DNA from: Prorocentrum cordatum
Lineage: Eukaryota > Sar > Dinophyceae > Prorocentrales > Prorocentraceae
DNA length: 64,000 nt
NCBI GenBank assembly: GCA_963575745.1
Contig: CAUYUJ010003558.1
Location: 1,093,336 to 1,157,335 of the forward strand
Direction of reading: 5' to 3'
Shown: positions 33,611-44,839 of the stretch, in pieces
Layout of the letters: each line of letters opens with the position of its first letter
Position numbering within the stretch: the first letter of the stretch is position 1
Made by a program: the position numbers and the translations under genes
Notes under the pieces: model-generated
The model's input: only the letters and a program-made list of their open reading frames with translations
The model's database searches: none
Told to the model about the DNA's origin: nothing

Positions 33611-34283
33611 ATAAAGGGGCTTCCTTGTCAGGTCGACGAAGAGCTGGCGGAGCCGCGTCCCTCTGGCCTGGGCCACCCTCCAAGACTCGCAGCGCGCTCG
33701 AGAGGAGGCCTGCAGCTTGCGGCCGCGACCCGACCTGCCGCCTGCCCAAGTCTCGAAAAACCCGACATCCTAAGCACAGTGCACTTCGGCGCAGCTCGAG
33801 GGTCAACAAGATGGGGTAAGCGAGGCATGCCAGGGACTTTGCTCTGCGTGTTGCGGCAGCGGCCCCTGCGACACGCTGTGCCCTGCAAACGGACAGCGCG
33901 TCGCTTCGCTCCGCGAGGCGGGAGTCCCAGAAAAGCTCGGGACGTTGACGCTCGCTGGCGGCGCTCAAAAGCGAACAGGGCAAGGGGGGAAGGCTTCTTG
34001 GAAGGAGGCTGCTTCTCAGAAGGCGCCAGCCCTGTGTCTGCAGACAAGGCACGCGCCTTCTGAGAAGCAGCGGTGCTTCTAAGAAGCCTGCCCCCTTCGC
34101 TCTGCCCCCAACTTCTGCGCGCCGCCAAATTGACGCTTGGGGACCGGGACGCGGATGGCGTGTCGCGCCGGAGCGTGGCAGGCCAGAGCCGGCTGCGCGA
34201 CACCCCGAGCCACAAAGTTCCCGAGCGTGAGCCTCCAGAGGCCCGCGCGAGCCTTATCGGGTCGGCGCTGGCCCCCTCTTTCC

Positions 34284-34445
34284 TGAAGGGGCCCTGGGAC
34301 ACACAAATAAACACACACAAATAAAAGGATTCCCCATATCTTCCTATATTTTCGGGGTTTTTGTCTTCCCCCCCACCTCCCATATTTTCCCATATTTTCT
34401 GGGATTCGACGATTCATTGTGTCTGTGTGTTTCTTTCCCTCCTGA
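34284..34445 (-). mobile_element. Introner-like element M1, copy 2 (162 bp)
   Basis: The plus strand starts TGAAGGGGCCCTGGGACACA and ends TTTCCCTCCTGA. TTTCC flanks both sides exactly (34,279-34,283 and 34,446-34,450). On the minus strand it starts TCAG/GAGGGAAAG and ends GGCCCCTTCAG, an intron-like pair of ends. It lies 415 bp past exon 4 inside an eIF4A-III intron. The minus-strand frame through it is open. Confidence 0.9.
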
Positions 34446-34859
34446 TTTCCACTCGGAGGCGAGCGAGGGGGGGAAGTCAGAAGGCTCGGGAGGCCCCCGG
34501 CCTGCCGAGAAAGTTTCCAAAACTTCCCCGAAGACGCAGGCGAGTTCTCAGAGAGCCGGAGGCCTTCTGAGCCCCGCCGCCCTCTGAGAGGGCCTTCTCC
34601 CCTTCGCACTGCCTCCCCTCGCTCGGCGTCGATCCGTACTCCTGGCGGCCGTGGGAAGGAGTGCGGGGAGTTGGGTTCCCAGTGGTGGGCGGAGAAACCC
34701 GTGCGGACCTTCGGGAGTTGATTGGCGTTTCTCTTTTTGTGCTCGTAGCCGTGGGAGGAAGTCGAGGGTGAAAGGAGGACGAAAAGCAAGAGAAGGAACA
34801 GGACGAGAATGAGGAATTGAATGTAGACAGGCAGCAGGAGGAAAGCGCCAGTGGAACAC

Positions 34860-34921
34860 CTTCTGCTTCGTGTTGCAAAAGATGACCGCCTGGGTGATGG
34901 TCAGGGTATCGTACAGATCGC
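34860..34921 (-). CDS. EIF4A3: eIF4A-III exon 4 (motif IV)
   Basis: Two bases (GC) complete a Cys codon begun in exon 3; then 20 codons read DLYDTLTITQAVIFCNTKQK. VIFCNT is the motif IV region of RecA2, and the Cys is typical of the III type. The 3' splice site upstream is GCGTTGGCAG and the 5' splice site is AAG followed by GTGTTCC. The split codon T|GC across an 11.3-kb intron fits exactly, which supports both boundaries. Confidence 0.95.
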
Positions 34922-34979
34922 CTGCCAACGCCCTCGGCCCAACAGCCAAACCTGGCCCCTTGTCTCCTGCTGCTGCTTG

Positions 34980-35660
34980 CCCCCCCTCCCTCATCCCTAC
35001 TCCTCGTCCTCATCCTCCTCCCTCCTCCTCATCTTCACCACTCTCCACCTCCCTCTTCTGCATCACCTCCTCCCTGGTCCTTTTCCTCATCGTCATCCTC
35101 CTCCTCATCCTCCGCCTCCTGTGCCCTCCACCTCCAGCATCATCCTGCCTAGCCCAGCCTCCTCCTCACCCTCCTCCTCGACCACAACTTCCTCCATGCA
35201 CCCTCTCCCTTCAGAATCATCATGCGTTTCTCCAGTCCTCCTCTGCAATCTCTCCATTCTCCCCCTTATTCGTCTCATCTCCCCTCCTCCTCCTCCTCCT
35301 GCTCCTCCTCCTCCTGCTCAGTCTTCTTCCCTCCTTATCACTTCTCCTCCTCTCCTCCCACTTCCCATCCTTCTAATCCACCTCCTCACGCTCTCTCCCC
35401 ATCCCTCCTCTGCCTCATTCCCTTTGAAATCCAATGAAATCTATCTCCTCCTCCTCCTCATCTTCCTCCTCCTCCTCCTCAAGGTCCTTCTCCTCACACT
35501 CCCTCCCAGTCCTACTACTCCACTTCATCCGCCCTTGGCGTTGGTCATCTTCGCTGCCTCCTCCTCCTCCTCCTGATCCTCCTCCTTCCTTGTCCTCGTC
35601 CTCATACCTCCTTGTACTTTCTCCTCCGTCCTCTCATCCTCCTCGAAATTATCGTCGCCC
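34980..35660. repeat. Pyrimidine-rich (CCTCCT) tract
   Basis: Nearly 700 bp of CCTCCT, CTCATC and TCCTCC without a fixed period. Long serine/proline/leucine frames here reflect composition only. It is purine-rich on the gene strand. Confidence 0.8.
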
Positions 35661-35689
35661 ATGCTTCTCCTTATAGATCACTCTCCTTT

Positions 35690-36060
35690 GTTGCAACAGC
35701 AAGCGTTTCCGTAGGCTGTGCTGGGCGTTTCGCTTGAGACCTCCGCGCAATCTGCGATCCTGCAGCGAATCAGTCTCAACAACTTTAAAGACGGAGGCCG
35801 GGTGTTTTTCGCAATGTTGCTCCCGTGTGAGCGTCGCAAACATCCGTCTCAAGCAACTGCAGCAGATTCAAAGATGAAGCCCGGTTCGTTTTCGCCCTGG
35901 CACGACGAGCACCCGTCTAAAACGCACGCCAATTTCCAGGATGAAGCCGACTCCTCTAAAACAGGGAACTCTCGCCTTAGCGCTGAAATCATGTGCGATA
36001 AGCATTGTACATGTTTCGGAGGATGAGGCTGGCTTGTTCCCAAACGTCCTGTGGAGGTGG
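35690..36060 (+). repeat. C4-related diverged array (partial)
   Basis: Units with CGTCTCAA, AAAGAYGRAGCC, TTCGC and ACTCTCGCC-like words at about 80-bp spacing resemble the 82-bp units at 22.4 and 52.5 kb. A TATATA tract follows at 36,092-36,112. The stretch 36,115-36,470 shows no feature. Confidence 0.5.
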
Positions 36061-36472
36061 GCCCTCGTTTTTTGTTTATTTATTGTTATATATTTTTATA
36101 TATATATATATACGAACCCCGCGTCTCCTCTCCTTGTCTTCTTCTGTTCCCTCCTCCTCCCCCATGCTAACTTCTGCTCTCCGCATCAGTCGACCATTTC
36201 GGCACACCCCTCACACGTCTTGTGCCCCAAAGGGAGCTCCACCTGAATTCCACATGGTGCCGTTCGCATGAGCCTTGCCAGGGAGTAGCATCCAACAACC
36301 CCAGAAGGAGGCCAGTGTCCTTTCGCCACGGCGTACACCACATACACATCGATGTGACGACGACTTCAAGAGCACGACGGCGCGCCAGGGGCCTAAAATC
36401 TGGCAGAAACCAGAGCCTGGATGTCTTGGGGTTCTCCACAGACCACAGGACTCCAGAGGCTCAAGAGGCCCG

Positions 36473-36814
36473 AGCGAGGGCAGCAACGAATTTGTTAAGG
36501 CAATTGGACGCACCGACTTGGGCCTGCAGTTTGAACGAAAGGTTGGAAAGATCGAGTAGGTGCTCGTCAAATCGCACCGCCGGGGGACCAACACCATAGC
36601 CTCTCGCTCGTGTGAGGGTGTTACATGGCACACCTGCGTGCCATCCAAGCAGCAAACATGCCCGGAGCCACGACGTGATTCTGAGACGATTCTCTGAGCG
36701 GGTCAGATCATACTGTTCGCCGAGCGACACGTCCCAAACAAGGGCCCAGAAGCCCATGGCACCAGCAGCACGGGCGAAACCTCCGTGCCCTGAGAACAGT
36801 TCGAATATCACCCG
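36473..36814 (-). pseudogene. Methyltransferase-like domain of the DIRS-type element
   Basis: The frame reads VIFELFSGHGGFARAAGAMG, then ITSWLRACLLLGWHAGVPCN and TLTRARGYGVGPP. FELFSGxGG resembles an SAM-binding motif I and GVPCN sits where C5-methyltransferases have PC. The target of such an enzyme cannot be told from sequence. The domain follows the recombinase, as the last module of the element. Confidence 0.6.
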
Positions 36815-36951
36815 GGCCTTCAGGCCAGCTGCGGCAAAGGAGAGGGCACCTCGAACGCGGGCTGGCGCAATCTCTCCACGCACGCACCTCCATGTCGCTG
36901 GAGATCGAGAGGAAGCCGATGCAGGACCTCGGTGAGACGGCTTCCCTTCTC

Positions 36952-37760
36952 GTAGCTGCGCGCGCTGCTCCATGTCCGCCATCGGCCACGGCGGCGCATT
37001 TCTTCCAAGGTCCGGCAGGGGGCGGCTGAGTCGTGCGATGGCCCCGCATGACGAAGCTGGTAGAGGTGCACCGATGCGCTCGAGCCCCAGCGCGGCCGCC
37101 GCCCTCTTGAACGCCCTCGACACGTCGGCGGACGAGAAGCGGAAGAGAGAGCCGGGCAAGCCGGCGGCCCCTCCCTCGCGAGCCACCGCCGTGGCCCTCC
37201 AGCCCTCGCCCCAGCGGCGCGCCAGCATCCAGTCGCCGACGACGGCGCGGGAGGTCGAGCCGCACAGCGTTGTCGAACTCGTTCGTCTTGGAGACCGCGC
37301 CCACCTCGGCAGCGCGAAGAGTCAGGCTCCGGAAGCGGTGGGCTGGCCCCCGCGACGCCAGCGGCGGGACGAGGTCAACCGCCCTCTGCATGTGGATCTC
37401 GCCTGGGCGGCCGTAGATCTCGAACGGCAGCCATGCAGCCAGGGCGGCCTCGTAGCACCTCTGCAGCAGCAGCCAGGTGACAATAGGAAGACGACCTCGA
37501 TCCGGAGCGCCTGCCGACTCTGCGGCGGGACCAGGTTCTTCCAGCCCGCCGCCGCCTGCTTCGCCCTCGGGAGACGGAGCTGACCGCGGCGGCGATGAGG
37601 CGGTCGGCGTAGGTGAGGTGCCCCCCCTCGCTGAACATCACGCGCAGGTACCCCGCCGCCGCAGGGTCGGCCTGCGCGGCCGCCCCGAGGGCCGAGGGCT
37701 GGGCCCCCGGCCCAGGACGCGAAAAGGTCGTGCAGCACAAGGTGGGCCTCTCGGCCGCAC
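36952..37760 (-). pseudogene. Tyrosine recombinase of the DIRS-type element
   Basis: Pieces in two or three frames: LFASWAGG, YLRVMFSEGGHLTYADRLIA, PRAKQAAAGWKNLVPPQSRQ, and the catalytic end YQLRHAGPSHD, then LEEMRRRGRWRTWSSARSYE. The R of LRH, the H of SHD, RGRW and the final Y (codon near 36,954) fit the R-H-H/W-Y catalytic set of the family. The breaks between frames make it a pseudogene. Confidence 0.75.
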
Positions 37761-38189
37761 GCGGTCCGCACCGCAGCCGCGCGCAGCACCTGGACGCCCG
37801 CGGGCGGCTGGACCTCGGCGGCCCGCTCCTGCGGAGTCTGAGCCCGCCCCGCGGCCGCCGCTGGCCTGCGCTTCACGCCCTGCACGATGCCCGACGCCGC
37901 GGCCGCGGCGCCTGGGCCCTCCCGAGGCGCTCGGCGGCCCTGCAAGACCGGGAGGTCCAGTCGCGAGGCTGCCGGGGTCGACGTGGGCCAGGACCGCGGC
38001 GAGCGGCTCCGCACTCGAGAGCGCCCGAGCATGCCCTGGCGCCAGGCTCGGACGACAAAGAGCCGCCAATCCTCTCGGTGCCGCCGGAGGCGCGGCCGAA
38101 GAGTCCGAACCAAAACAGCGACGCGACGAAAAGAGCGACGGCCCCAGAGTGCTCTGCATGCCGCGTGCAACCTCGCTGCAATGGCTCCC

Positions 38190-38470
38190 GACCGTGCCGT
38201 GCTTACTGATGTTGGTCGTGCCACAGAGGATGTCGTGCTTGCTACTGCTGCCGCGCTTGCCTGCAATGTCGTGCTCGTCACTAGTGTCGTGCTTGCCACT
38301 GATGATGTCGTGCTTGTCTATCACGTCGTGCTTGCCGTTGGCGTCGTGCGTGTCATCGGCGTCTGATTGCCACTGATGTGGTCGTGCTTATTTGTGGGAA
38401 CGTGCTGGCCGATTATGTTGCGCGCGTCACTGACGATGTCGCGCTTGTAACCTGGGACGCACGTGCTGGC
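38190..38470. repeat. GTCGTGCTTGCCACTGATGAT minisatellite inside the element
   Basis: The word TGTCGTGCTTG recurs about eight times at 18-36-bp spacing, between the RNase H-like and recombinase regions. Confidence 0.7.
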
Positions 38471-38558
38471 CTTGATGGGCCCGACCTGAGGGGCCCTGTG
38501 CATGGGCGAGGGCTTGGGCTCCATGATGACCTCCGAAGGCTTCGTAAGAGACCCTTTT

Positions 38559-38738
38559 TCCCCGTGGGGGCCCATCGGCGACGTCGAACTCCGCAGGGGC
38601 CCACCCCGCGCACATATAGGACCCAGATGCCAGAGACAAGGCGGAGATACGCTGCATGATCCGAAGCATCGCGTGAGAGTGAGCTCGCGCGCAGGAAGAG
38701 GCGGCGACGGCCGTGGGGGAATCTCCGACGACACGAAT
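38559..38738 (-). pseudogene. RNase H-like domain of the DIRS-type element
   Basis: The frame reads RVVGDSPTAVAASS, then ISALSLASGSYMCAGWAPAE and FDVADGPPRG. The D-S near the start and the WxPxExNxADxPSRG-like end (here WAPAEFDVADGPPRG) match the RNase H of DIRS elements. Confidence 0.7.
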
Positions 38739-38973
38739 CTTCTTGCCGTCAGTGGCGGGGTCTCCCACCTCGGCGGCGACGGCATGGCCCAACGCTCGCT
38801 GGCTGGCCACCTGGGCGCGTCGACGCGGAGGGGGCCTCTCGGCGCGCCCGAATCGCCGGCGCTCGCAGGAACGGCCCACGGACCTCGCCGCGCTGGCCGA
38901 CCAGGTCGCCCGGCACGCCCCCGAGACTCAGGGCGAGGCGGTGAAGATGAGATGACCCATCACCCTCTCCACG

Positions 38974-40199
38974 TCAGACCCGCGACAGCGGCCGCGGCGC
39001 AGCAGGCGCCTGATCGCGAGACGGGCCCGCCACGGCCGCGCCCAGAAGGCCGAGAGCCTCCCCGGGCCCGATGTCCCAGCCCAGGACGCTGTAGGTGCCC
39101 CCGCTCTCCCCCGCGTGGCCCCCAATCGTCGCCGCGAGGCCGCGGCGCTCCAGCTCGGCCGCCACCCGCGAGACCGCCGCGCGGACGGCCTCGCAGTCGA
39201 CGCCGAGACCCGCGAAGTTGCCCGCGCACTGGATGCGACTGAACTCGGAGAGACTGGGGGCACGCCGACTGCCCGACTGCCATGAAGTCGCTGAGGCTCG
39301 GGACAGCCGACGTGCTCGGACACGGGCTCCAGGGTGGGCCGGCGCCTCCACGGGGCCCGCGACCACCCCGTCGGCGCCGCCCGCAGCCTGGCAACCTGGG
39401 GTAGACCTTGACCGACGGGGCGACCTTGCGACCATCGATCTCGGACACCCCCGCGGCGCCCGCCAGAGCGGGCCGCATCGCGAAGATGCGCCTGGGCTGC
39501 TCGGGCAGAAGGCGCCCTTCAGGTCGACGCCCTCGACGGCGAGGATGCCCCCTGCGTCGTCGAGCTCGAGCCCCGCGAAGGAGCCCCCCGCGGGCAGGGC
39601 GACGGGGGAGCGGTCGGCGAAGACAACGCTGCTGCGCCTGCAGTCGATCACCAAGCGAAGCCGACCCCCCTTCTTTACAACAAATGCATCAACTCTCACG
39701 CCGTCCTCGAGTGAGTGGCCCACCAGCTTGCAGTGATGTAGGTCACGCACGAAACCCCCCTAGTCTCGTGCACACCTGAGCCGGGCATCGGGGTAAAGAG
39801 TCTCGACGGAGCAGCTCTCGAGTCGAGCGGTCGCGACGTCGGCCGGCAGACGTTCCTTAGAATGAAGAGCTCGACCTTGGATATCCCACCATCGCCCCAC
39901 GCGTCTGCGAGCGGCGCCGGCGGCGCAGCTCCGTCCGGCAAGGAGACGAGTGCGGGGTCATAGCTTCCGATGGGCGACTCCTCGACGCCGCGGCCGCCCC
40001 CGGCCGCGCGAAGCTGCCGAAGCGCTTCTGCGGGAGACAGATCTCGCGGAGGCGCGCCAAGATACTCCACAGAGCTCTGGATGTGCATGAAGCACTGGCG
40101 CTGGGCGAGTGACAGAGCACCCGCTGGAAAATGACGGCCACCTCCAACTCGACGAGACGGATCGTTCAACCAAATCAATGCATCCACGGCCCGGGCCAC
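38974..40199 (-). pseudogene. Reverse transcriptase of the DIRS-type element
   Basis: An N-terminal part (40,199-39,696: ALIWLND, LSLAQRQCFMHIQSSVEYLG, SKVELFILRN) leads into VRVDAFVVKKGGRLRLVIDC, then VALPAGGSFAGLELDDAGGI and AVEGVDLKGAF, the palm-domain start. Near the end it reads NFAGLGVDCEAVRAAVSRVA and YSVLGWDIGPGEALGLLGA. The YVDN active-site motif appears decayed to CAGN. The two parts are one frame apart. Confidence 0.75.
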
Positions 40200-40374
40200 G
40201 TCCCTCTCAGAACTAGCTCGCCGACGCAGGCGTTACTGAACACCGCGGCTGACAGGTCCCAGGCCTTCCCCTCGCTGACGCTGAAGATCATGAGGGGTAA
40301 GGCACGGGCAGAGCGCCACGAGGAACGCGTCGACCTGGGGCGGCGGCGCGCGGGGCCGACGGGGCGGGCGGCCC

Positions 40375-40436
40375 CCTGCAGGTGGGGTGTTGGCCGTCTG
40401 AGCACCTGCTATCCCTAGCGGCCGGTCCTGGCTTAC
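40375..40436 (-). other. Possible 60-nt spliceosomal intron in the DIRS-type element
   Basis: After the residues EEREALAQ the minus strand has CAAAC/GTGAGTAAGCC, a near-ideal 5' splice site. About 60 nt later it has CCCCACCTGCAG, a good 3' splice site. Confidence 0.5.
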
Positions 40437-41657
40437 TCACGTTTGCGCCAAGGCTTCGCGCTCCTCGCGCGCCAGACGCAGATTATTGTTCGGCTTCCCC
40501 TCTCGCTCGAGCTCGGACCTCGCATGCTCGACAAGCTCGGGGCGGATCATGGTGGCGGCGTGGGCCTGGGTCACACCCGAGAAAGCCGCCTGCTCCTCCC
40601 AGGTGAGCTTCCCCCCGATCCCTTTGCTCTCCTGGCCCTTGGCCCTGCCACGATGGGCGACCTCGATGGTCTTCATCCTCCGAAACTTTGTCTCGATCAC
40701 GTCGACGCACAAGGCCTGCTTGATCTGCAACGTCAACTGGAAATGCTCCTGCACCCCCAGTCCGACGCGGCCAACTTGCAGATCGACCGGAAATGCTCGT
40801 GATGGCCCTCGACCCCCAGCCCCTCATTCAGGATAAGCCCCTCATTCAGGATATACTCCAAGCACCAGTCCGCCGTCCGCGGGCCTGGCCCCAGTCGGGT
40901 GCGTCGAACTCCTCTCGCCGAATGAGCTCCACCATCGCCGACCAAGTCAGCTCCCTCCCCCCCTCTTGTTCCGGGTGACGGGGAGGATGCGGGCGTCGGC
41001 GACCACTGCGCGTTGGAGGAACCCAGGGAGGCTGGCAGCCGTCACGTACTCTGCCGAAGAAGCCCTCCCCCGACGGCAGCACGTGGATGTCCTGATCTCC
41101 GACCCGCGATGCCGTCGGGACGTGCTCGACAACCTCATCTCCCACCCGATACTCGCCACGGCAGGCTGCCACGCGCCAGGCCCCCTCGGCCGGGGCCGCC
41201 GCGCCAGCCGCGCCCGCGGCCGCCACTGCAGCTCCAGTCTGCGGGGGCCGCCCGCGCAGCAGTCCCACGGCGGGGCCGGGGGGCAGCACCGCTGGGCCGG
41301 CGACCCCGGCGCCGCCGGGGGGCACCAGCACCGGCGATGAGCTCCCCCCTCCTCCGACACTCCTGGCCCGCGACCTCCTCGGCCTCGGCCACCAACAAGG
41401 GGGATCTCCGCCTGGGTGGGCTCAGCTCGAACAGCGTAGATGTCGGCGCGCCGGATGCCGATGGGCGGGGCCGCATACGCGCCGAACCTCGCAGCGTGGA
41501 TGTCTGGGTTGTCCGACAAGGAAATGATATACAGGTCGGCATCCGCTGTGTAGATGACATGGTCGCTCCTACTCAAAGCGACGCGGCCCAGATTCAGGTA
41601 ATGGTGCCACGTGTCCTCGCCTACGTACCAGACGTATACCCACTGGGTGGTCGCCAT
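40437..41657 (-). pseudogene. N-terminal region of the DIRS-type element
   Basis: Successive frames read WVYVWYVGEDTWHHYLNLGR, VIYTADADLYIISLSDNPDI, then WRVAACRGEYRVGDEVVEHV, then GVEGHHEHFR, KFRRMKTIEVAHRGRAKG, LTWEEQAAFSGVTQ and MIRPELVEHARSELEREGK. I recognise these as the conserved region preceding the RT in dinoflagellate elements of this kind. A short duplication (ILNEGL twice) lies at about 40,825-40,858. At least two frameshifts are present. Confidence 0.65.
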
Positions 41658-42036
41658 CTTGTCCTGCTTCGAAGCTCAGGCTGGGAACGCGGCGGCGAGA
41701 CGTGACTCGACAATCCCTTCGTGCAGCAACGGACACCACACTCGTAGCCGCGGCCCTGACAATCAGGCCCACGATGAAAAAGGAAAAGCCCAGCCCGCTG
41801 CACTCGCCCGCCTGCTCACTCGGGCAGGCCTCGACTGAAGGACAGCTCACTGGAGGCGACGGCGGCGGAGCAGCCTGCTGCCACTGAGGGCCTCCCAGCA
41901 CCGTCGGCAGTCCTGGGCAGGGAGGAGTGCTCGGACACACCAACCTCACGTTGTAGCCCGCCGCGGTGGGGGGTGCTAGGCAGGCAGGGCAGCGCGCCAG
42001 GTAGCTGACTACCCCAGCGCCGGCCGCATCCACCAC
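41569..42036 (-). pseudogene. Cys/Pro-rich membrane-anchor region (duplicate 1)
   Basis: It reads LARCPACLAPPTAAG, VCPSTPPCPGLPTVLGGPQW, SCPSVEACPSEQAGECSG, then a hydrophobic segment GLGFSFFIVGLIVRAAATSV. Its frame changes before the WVYVWY region. A second copy of the Cys/Pro part lies at 42,830-43,056. Confidence 0.6.
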
Positions 42037-42190
42037 CCGCCCCTGCCACGGTGGGAATATCCGTCACCTGTGCCGGCCCTTGCGCTTTGAGCACCCGAAC
42101 GGCGGCAGAAATGCACAAATGAAAACCGTGAAATCACAAATAGGGTCATGATCATGATAATGGTCATCATCAGCAGCAGCAGCAGCACCG

Positions 42191-42267
<77 letters not shown>

Positions 42268-43850
42268 AGCAGCATCAGCATCAGCATCAGCATCACCATC
42301 ATCAGCATCATCATAAACAGCATCCTCATCAACTGCAGCAGCAACATCATCACCGTCATCATGATCAGCAGCAGCGACAAAACAGCAGCATCACGGCTCC
42401 GCAAAGCCTGGAGGCACGAGCTGTCACGCGTGACGGCCCCCGTGTCCCCTGGAACAGTCGCCGCCCAGAATGCTGGGCCAGCACGGTGCCGCGCAAACCG
42501 TCGCCAACCAATATGGGCTTGTCCTCTGTTGAGCGTGCGCCCGCCGTTGCTGGGCCACTCCCGGGACACCAGAAGGTTCTGATACCACTCATTCCTGGAC
42601 CTCTCCTGGGGTGCGCTCTGACCAGGATTTCACGGCGAATCCGGCGGTGGCGACGGGGGCCCCCCAAGGAAGCCCAAAAAGGGAAAGACGAGGGAAGGGT
42701 ACTAAGCGGTATGGGCACCCTTTCCTCCTCTGACGCCACTCACCTGGAGACTGCAGCTGCCCACCCGGGCAACACACGCGCACGCGGACGCCGCCTAGGC
42801 AGAAACAGCTCGTTCGCCTCCCTGAGCGGAGCTGCTCACTTGGGCAGGCCTCGACTGAAGGACAGCTCACTGGAGGCGACGGCGGCGGAGCAGCCTGCTG
42901 CCACTGAGGGCCTCCCAGCACCGTCGGCAGTCCTGGGCAGGGAGGAGTGCTCGGACACACCAACCTCACGTTGCAGCCCGCCGCGGCGGGGGGTGCTGGG
43001 CAGGCAGGGCAGCGCGCCAGGCAGCTGACTACCCCAGCGCCGGCCGCATCCACCACCCGCCCCTGCCACGGTGGGAATATCCGTCACCTGTGCCGGCCCT
43101 TGCGCCTTGAGCACCCGAACGGCGGCGGAAATGCACAAATGAAAACCGTGAAATCACACATAGGGTCATGATCATGATCATGGTCATCATCAGCAGCAGC
43201 AGCAGCAGCAGCAGCACCGTCATCATCATCATCCTCCTCCTCCTCATCATCATCATCATCATCATCATCAGCATCACCATCATCAGCATCATCATCATAA
43301 GCATCATCCTCATCAACAGCAGCAGCAACATCATCACCGTCATCATGATCAGCAGCAGCGACAAAACAGCAACATCACGGCTCCGCAAAGCCTGGAGGCA
43401 CGAGCTGTCACGCGTGACGGCCCCCGTGTCCCCTGGAACAGTCGCCGCCCAGAATGCTGGGCTAGCGCGGTGCCGCACTTGCCGCAGGCAGCCTGATGCC
43501 ACACAAACCGTCGCCAATCAATCTGGGCTTGTCCTCTGTGGAGCGTGCGCCCGCCGTGGCTCGGCCACTCCCAGGACTTCAAAAGGTTCTGATACCACTC
43601 ATTCCTGGACCTCTCCCGGGGTGCGCTCTGACCAGGATTTCACGGCGAATCCGGCGGTGGCGACGGGGGCCCCCAAGGAAGCCCAAAAAGGGAAAGACGA
43701 GGGAAGGGTACTAAGCGGTATGGGCACCCTTTCCTCCTCTGACGCCACTCCCCTGGAGACTGCAGCTGCCCACCCGGGCAACACACGCGCACGCGGACGC
43801 CGCCTAGGCAAAGTCAGCTCGTTCGCCTCCCTGAGCGGAGCGGCTCCCTG
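41816..43850. repeat. 1.02-kb tandem duplication inside the DIRS-type element
   Basis: Copy 1 (about 41,816-42,835) and copy 2 (about 42,836-43,850) match almost base for base outside two patches. The differing patches are the ATC/CAG microsatellites (42,160-42,380 and 43,183-43,370) and a short insert near 43,480. Both copies end AGCTCGTTCGCCTCCCTGAG, so the boundary is precise. Confidence 0.9.
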
Positions 43851-43993
43851 CCGTGGTGGCGGAGCGGGTTCGGCCCACGGTGCGGACGCGGCCGCGAGAT
43901 CCTGAGATCACCACGAGCCCCGACCTCGGAGAACAAGTGGGCGTGACTTGCGAGGCAGAGAACAGCAAAGAGGAGGATGCCTCTGGAGCGCAT
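43850..43993 (-). pseudogene. Signal peptide-like start of the DIRS-type element
   Basis: ATG at 43,993 opens MRSRGILLFAVLCLASHAHL, a basic start and hydrophobic core like a secretory signal. It continues FSEVGARGDLRISRPRPHRG before the duplicated Cys/Pro-rich part. A membrane-type N-terminus is unusual for a retroelement but is repeated here by the downstream hydrophobic segment. Confidence 0.5.
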
Positions 43994-44029
43994 TACGTTG
44001 GCTCGCGTGGTGTTCGTTTGACGCTGTGA

Positions 44030-44745
44030 CGCTCTGCCTGGGCGTGTCCAGCCGTCCTGGGGCCCTCTTTGGCAGTCTTGGGGCCCTCTTGGGGGCCTCT
44101 GGGGGCTTCCTTGGGGTCTGTTGGACGCTTCTCGGGCCCGTCCTCGGGGCCTTTGGGGGCTTCCTGGGGGCCTCTTGGACGTTTCTTGGGGCCTCGCGGG
44201 GGCTTTTTGGGGGCCTCCTGGGGGTCCCTTTGGGCGGAAAGCTGGAAATGTTGGTCTGTGCTCCCTCTCTGGGGCTTCTCTTGGGGCGATGCTGGAGCCT
44301 TCTTGGGCCGTCTCGGAAGCCTCCTGGGCCGTCTGGGGAACTTCTTGGGCCGTGAGGGCGCCCTCTTGGGGGCCTCTTAGGACGCCTTGGGGCTGTCTGG
44401 GAGCTTCGGGAAGCCGAAAAAGCGGAAACGCGGAGAACGTTGAACAATCTTCAGGATATCTATGGATGTTGCTTCTCCAGGCCCTCTTGGAGGCCCTCCA
44501 GGAGGCCTCTTGGAGCGTCCTGGGCGCTTCTTGGGCCGTCTTGAGATCATCTTGGACGTCTTGGACCGATCTTTCGGCGACTCGCAGCCCTCTTTGACCA
44601 TCTTGCAAACCATCTTGGGGCCGTCCGTGCGGCCCGGAAACGCGTCTGCCAAAACAGAGCCGACTCCGGCTGTCTTCTGCCGGCTTCTGCCGGCCTTCCG
44701 CTCGTGGCGGGGGCCATGTCCTGGGGGGTCCCCCCCAGACCCCCC
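44030..44745. repeat. TCTTGGGGCC-type degenerate array, upstream of the DIRS-type element
   Basis: GGGGCCCTCTTGG, GGCCTCTTGG and CTTGGGCCGTC recur at about 10-24 bp. A similar array of 590 bp lies at 61,280-61,870 and weaker ones at 28.8 and 32.8 kb. Open frames with proline/glutamine-rich periodicity result from the repeat. Confidence 0.75.
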
Positions 44746-44839
44746 AGGGAGATACTAAATGCGAGACCCTTGCAAGAAACCCAGCCCTGAACGTCCGCAC
44801 GCGATGTAAGACAATGCCAGGACGATGTTACGCTCGGGT

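Larger units (their letters stand above)
36470..43993 (-). mobile_element. Degenerate DIRS-type (tyrosine recombinase) retroelement
   Basis: Domain order on the minus strand: signal peptide-like start (43,993), Cys/Pro-rich region with a membrane segment (41.6-43.1 kb, duplicated), dinoflagellate-type N-terminal region (40.4-41.66 kb), reverse transcriptase (about 39.0-40.2 kb), RNase H-like domain (38,559-38,738), tyrosine recombinase (about 36,950-37,760) and a methyltransferase-like domain (36,473-36,814). RT, RNase H and tyrosine recombinase together define DIRS-like elements; DIRS elements often carry a methyltransferase. The frame is broken at least six times, so the copy is dead. It lies within the 11.3-kb eIF4A-III intron in the same orientation as the gene. 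Confidence 0.8.
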
